DNA from: Streptomyces formicae
GTDB lineage: Bacteria; Actinomycetota; Actinomycetes; Streptomycetales; Streptomycetaceae
Reading direction: 5' to 3'
Assembly (NCBI RefSeq): GCF_002556545.1
Contig: NZ_CP022685.1
Span: forward strand, 5,930,001-5,994,000
Length of the DNA stretch: 64,000 bases
Shown here: piece after piece, positions 62,170 to 64,000 of the stretch
How positions within the stretch are numbered: the first letter of the stretch is position 1
How the letters are laid out: every line of letters begins with the position of its first letter
Position numbers and translations under genes: made by a program
Notes under the pieces: generated by a model
Database searches by the model: none
Told to the model about the DNA's origin: nothing
The model's input: only the letters and a program-made list of their open reading frames with translations

Positions 62170-64000
62170 TCAGCCAGTACTAGGAGAGGCGTGTTTCACC
62201 GTGAGCTCCCGCAGCGATGGCGCCTTGTCGTCCGCCGCGCGGACCGTGATCCGTACGTAGCGGGCGGCCGGGGGGTTCGCGGTGGGTGTGTGCCAGGTGT
62301 GTCCGTTCGTCGAGGTCCGCACGCGCTGACTCGCGGGCCGCACCGCCCACTTGGGGGTGATCGCGCCGAGCCGGGTCGGGCGGCCCAGGTCGACGGTCAG
62401 GGAGGCGTTCCGTGCGGTCGGGGACCAGGTGGTGACCGGGTTGCCGTCCACCGCGGCCGCCGCGTACAGGCCCGGGTCCTCGGAGGTCGCCTTCGCCGGG
62501 CGGCAGCGCGCCGCGTTGGTGGTGGGGGTCAGGTCAGGGCGTCGGGTCGTGAGCGTGGCGGGGGAGTGCGGGGTGGCGGTGAGTGTGCCGTCGCGCGGTG
62601 AGGTGATGCGGAAGACGTCGCCCGAAGTCAGCCTGACCGTCGTCCTCTTGGGGCCGATCGTGATGTCGAACGTCCGCCCGCGCCACCGCATCCCGCGCAG
62701 CGTCACGCCCTTCGCGAGCTGCGGCGGCAGCGTCGGGTCCAGGCGCAGCGCGTCGCCCTCGTGCAGCCTGAGCCCCGTGAGGCCGTGCGTGAACACTTGC
62801 AGGAAGCCGCCCTTGCCGGTGAGGAAGTCCTGCGCGGGCGATCCGGCGAGCGCGTCGCCCGCGCCCGCCTTCGTGCCGCGCGACTCCGAGAAGAGCGCGA
62901 ACGGGCCGCGCATGAAGGGGCGTACGGACCGCTGGAGGTACGTGTACGAGGCGCAGCCGGGCTCGCCGATCGCGGCCGCGTCGATCGCGTGCACGGAGTC
63001 CGTCATCGCGGGCCCTTCCGGGTCGGTGCGGGCGCTGTAGTGGTCGAGGGTGGCGGCGGCCGCGCCCTTCGGCATGGGCCAGTCCAGCGGGTAGGTCAGC
63101 AGGACGGTGTCGGCCTGCTTGATGGTCGACCCGTCGTAACCGGCGTACTGGAGATAGATCTTGCGCTTCTTGTCGTACGGGATGCGGATCCGGTCGGCGG
63201 TCCGGGTCCAGGACGCCGGTGCCCTCTCGCCGAGGACGCGGGCCGCGCGAGCCGCCGCGCGCAGGGAGGTCGCGGCGACGGCGTTGGTGTAGACGCCGTC
63301 GGTGACGCCGTTGCTGTACTCGTCGGGGCCCGCCACGTTCTGGATCGAGTAACTCCCGTCCGTGTTACGGGTGATGCGGGACATCCAGTACTCGGCGATG
63401 CCCTTCAGGAGCGGTCCGCCGCGCTCGCGCAGCCAGGCGCGGTCGCCCGTCGCCAGGTAGTACTGCCAGGCGGCGAGCGCGATGTCGCCCTGGAGGTGGT
63501 TCTGTTGGACGCAGTGCGGCGGGTACCAGCTCTGGCACTCCGACCACAGGGCGCCCCGGCTCGCGCTGGTCCACGGGTAGAAGAGGCCCTTGACGGACGT
63601 CTTGCGGGCGTTCTCGCGGGCCGCGTCGCGGGTGAAGTGCCGGTAGGCGAGGACGGGTTCGGCCAGTTCGGGGCGGGTCGCGAGCAGCGCCGGGAGCATC
63701 CAGGTCTCGGCGTCCCAGAAGATCATGCCCGCGTAGTTGTCGCTGGTCAGACCGGCGGGCGCGATGCTGTCGCGGGAGCCCGCGCGGGTGGACGACAGTA
63801 GTCCGTACTGCGCCGCACGCGCCCAGAGTTGGAGGTCGGGGCGCCCGGGGAGTTCGATGTCGGAGGTCCACAGGCGCCGCCAGGCCGCCGCGTGCGAGGC
63901 GAACAGCGCGTCCCAGCCGAGGGCGGCGGCCCGGCGTGACGCGCGCTGGGCGGCGGCGCGGGGTGAGTGGGGCGTGTGTGTGGCGCGGGTGGTGTCGACG
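62170..64000 (-). CDS. GH65-family glycoside hydrolase with C-terminal discoidin domain, partial at right edge
   Basis: The 5' end is outside the window; the visible 610 residues include most of the (alpha/alpha)6 barrel. FWDAETWMLPALL, YQH-like LFYPWTSASRGALWSECQ, and GPDEYSNGVTDGVYTNAVA with the catalytic-acid Glu identify GH65 (acid trehalase or kojibiose/maltose-type hydrolase). The barrel ends near a jelly-roll segment (LRLHEGDALRLDPTLPPQLA), then an F5/8-C discoidin domain (last ~110 residues: AAAVDGNPVTTWSPTARNASLTVDLG, RYVRITVRA), which binds carbohydrate. Probably secreted; the signal peptide would lie outside. Confidence 0.85.
   Translation of the reverse strand, partial: VDTTRATHTPHSPRAAAQRASRRAAALGWDALFASHAAAWRRLWTSDIELPGRPDLQLWARAAQYGLLSSTRAGSRDSIAPAGLTSDNYAGMIFWDAETWMLPALLATRPELAEPVLAYRHFTRDAARENARKTSVKGLFYPWTSASRGALWSECQSWYPPHCVQQNHLQGDIALAAWQYYLATGDRAWLRERGGPLLKGIAEYWMSRITRNTDGSYSIQNVAGPDEYSNGVTDGVYTNAVAATSLRAAARAARVLGERAPASWTRTADRIRIPYDKKRKIYLQYAGYDGSTIKQADTVLLTYPLDWPMPKGAAAATLDHYSARTDPEGPAMTDSVHAIDAAAIGEPGCASYTYLQRSVRPFMRGPFALFSESRGTKAGAGDALAGSPAQDFLTGKGGFLQVFTHGLTGLRLHEGDALRLDPTLPPQLAKGVTLRGMRWRGRTFDITIGPKRTTVRLTSGDVFRITSPRDGTLTATPHSPATLTTRRPDLTPTTNAARCRPAKATSEDPGLYAAAAVDGNPVTTWSPTARNASLTVDLGRPTRLGAITPKWAVRPASQRVRTSTNGHTWHTPTANPPAARYVRITVRAADDKAPSLRELTVKHASPSTG

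Overview
The window is about 64 kb of a high-GC actinobacterial chromosome, almost certainly Streptomyces. Third codon positions are almost all G or C, GTG starts are common, there is a WhiB-family protein, twin fumarases, a chitinase gene with a DasR-type operator, and strong GC-rich hairpins at 3' ends. From memory, the gene order oxyR-ahpC-ahpD ... fumC-fumB-wblI-glpX-xseBA-ispH-ppgK-ychF matches the conserved core of Streptomyces chromosomes. I saw no insertion sequence, phage, CRISPR array, rRNA or tRNA.

Layout. (1) 1-6019: a catabolic cluster with an N-acyl-D-amino-acid deacylase (cut by the left edge), a fold-III PLP amino-acid deaminase, a PfkB sugar kinase, an IclR regulator, a RidA deaminase and a GntP-type permease. 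Together they fit uptake and breakdown of N-acetyl-glucosaminate/D-glucosaminate to 2-keto-3-deoxygluconate 6-phosphate. (2) 6029-11691: secreted hydrolases (TAP-type aminopeptidase, M14 carboxypeptidase, GH18 chitinase) and an Nramp-like transporter. (3) 11958-21472: a Tad/Flp pilus locus (CpaB, a CpaE ATPase fused to a TadE-like domain, TadE, CpaF/TadA, TadB, TadC, Flp pilin, a TadG-like protein, a lipoprotein and an OmpA-domain protein). (4) 21462-25943: small accessory genes (NTF2-like, methyltransferase, HxlR, DUF192, membrane protein, aldo/keto reductase). (5) 26054-33429: isoprenyl diphosphate synthase, PIN-PhoH ATPase, a cell-wall lytic enzyme with an elaborate leader, an AI-2E family permease, and the OxyR/AhpC/AhpD peroxide module. 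(6) 33522-41146: a PadR-controlled ABC exporter of the FtsX type, a class A penicillin-binding protein and a catalase. (7) 41229-49737: PP2C phosphatase/anti-sigma-like protein, methyltransferase, DUF402 protein, class II and class I fumarases flanking a GDSL esterase. (8) 49920-60613: DUF1707/LiaF-like protein, WblI, GlpX, DUF4245 protein, nitroreductase, exonuclease VII, APC permease, IspH, polyphosphate glucokinase, DUF6542 protein and YchF. (9) 60754-64000: an amidase and a GH65 glycosidase cut by the right edge.

Items worth most attention: the possible oxidised-chitin (glucosaminate) pathway at the left end; the ATPase-pilin fusion and the start-codon puzzle of the TadG-like gene; a candidate structured leader RNA with mutually exclusive hairpins before the lytic enzyme (28673-28800); an orphan intrinsic terminator with a run of T at 24150-24193; a symmetric nested PadR operator at 37149-37193; and a dispersed hairpin element placed at gene 3' ends (four copies). 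Short tandem repeats that overlap stop codons also recur.
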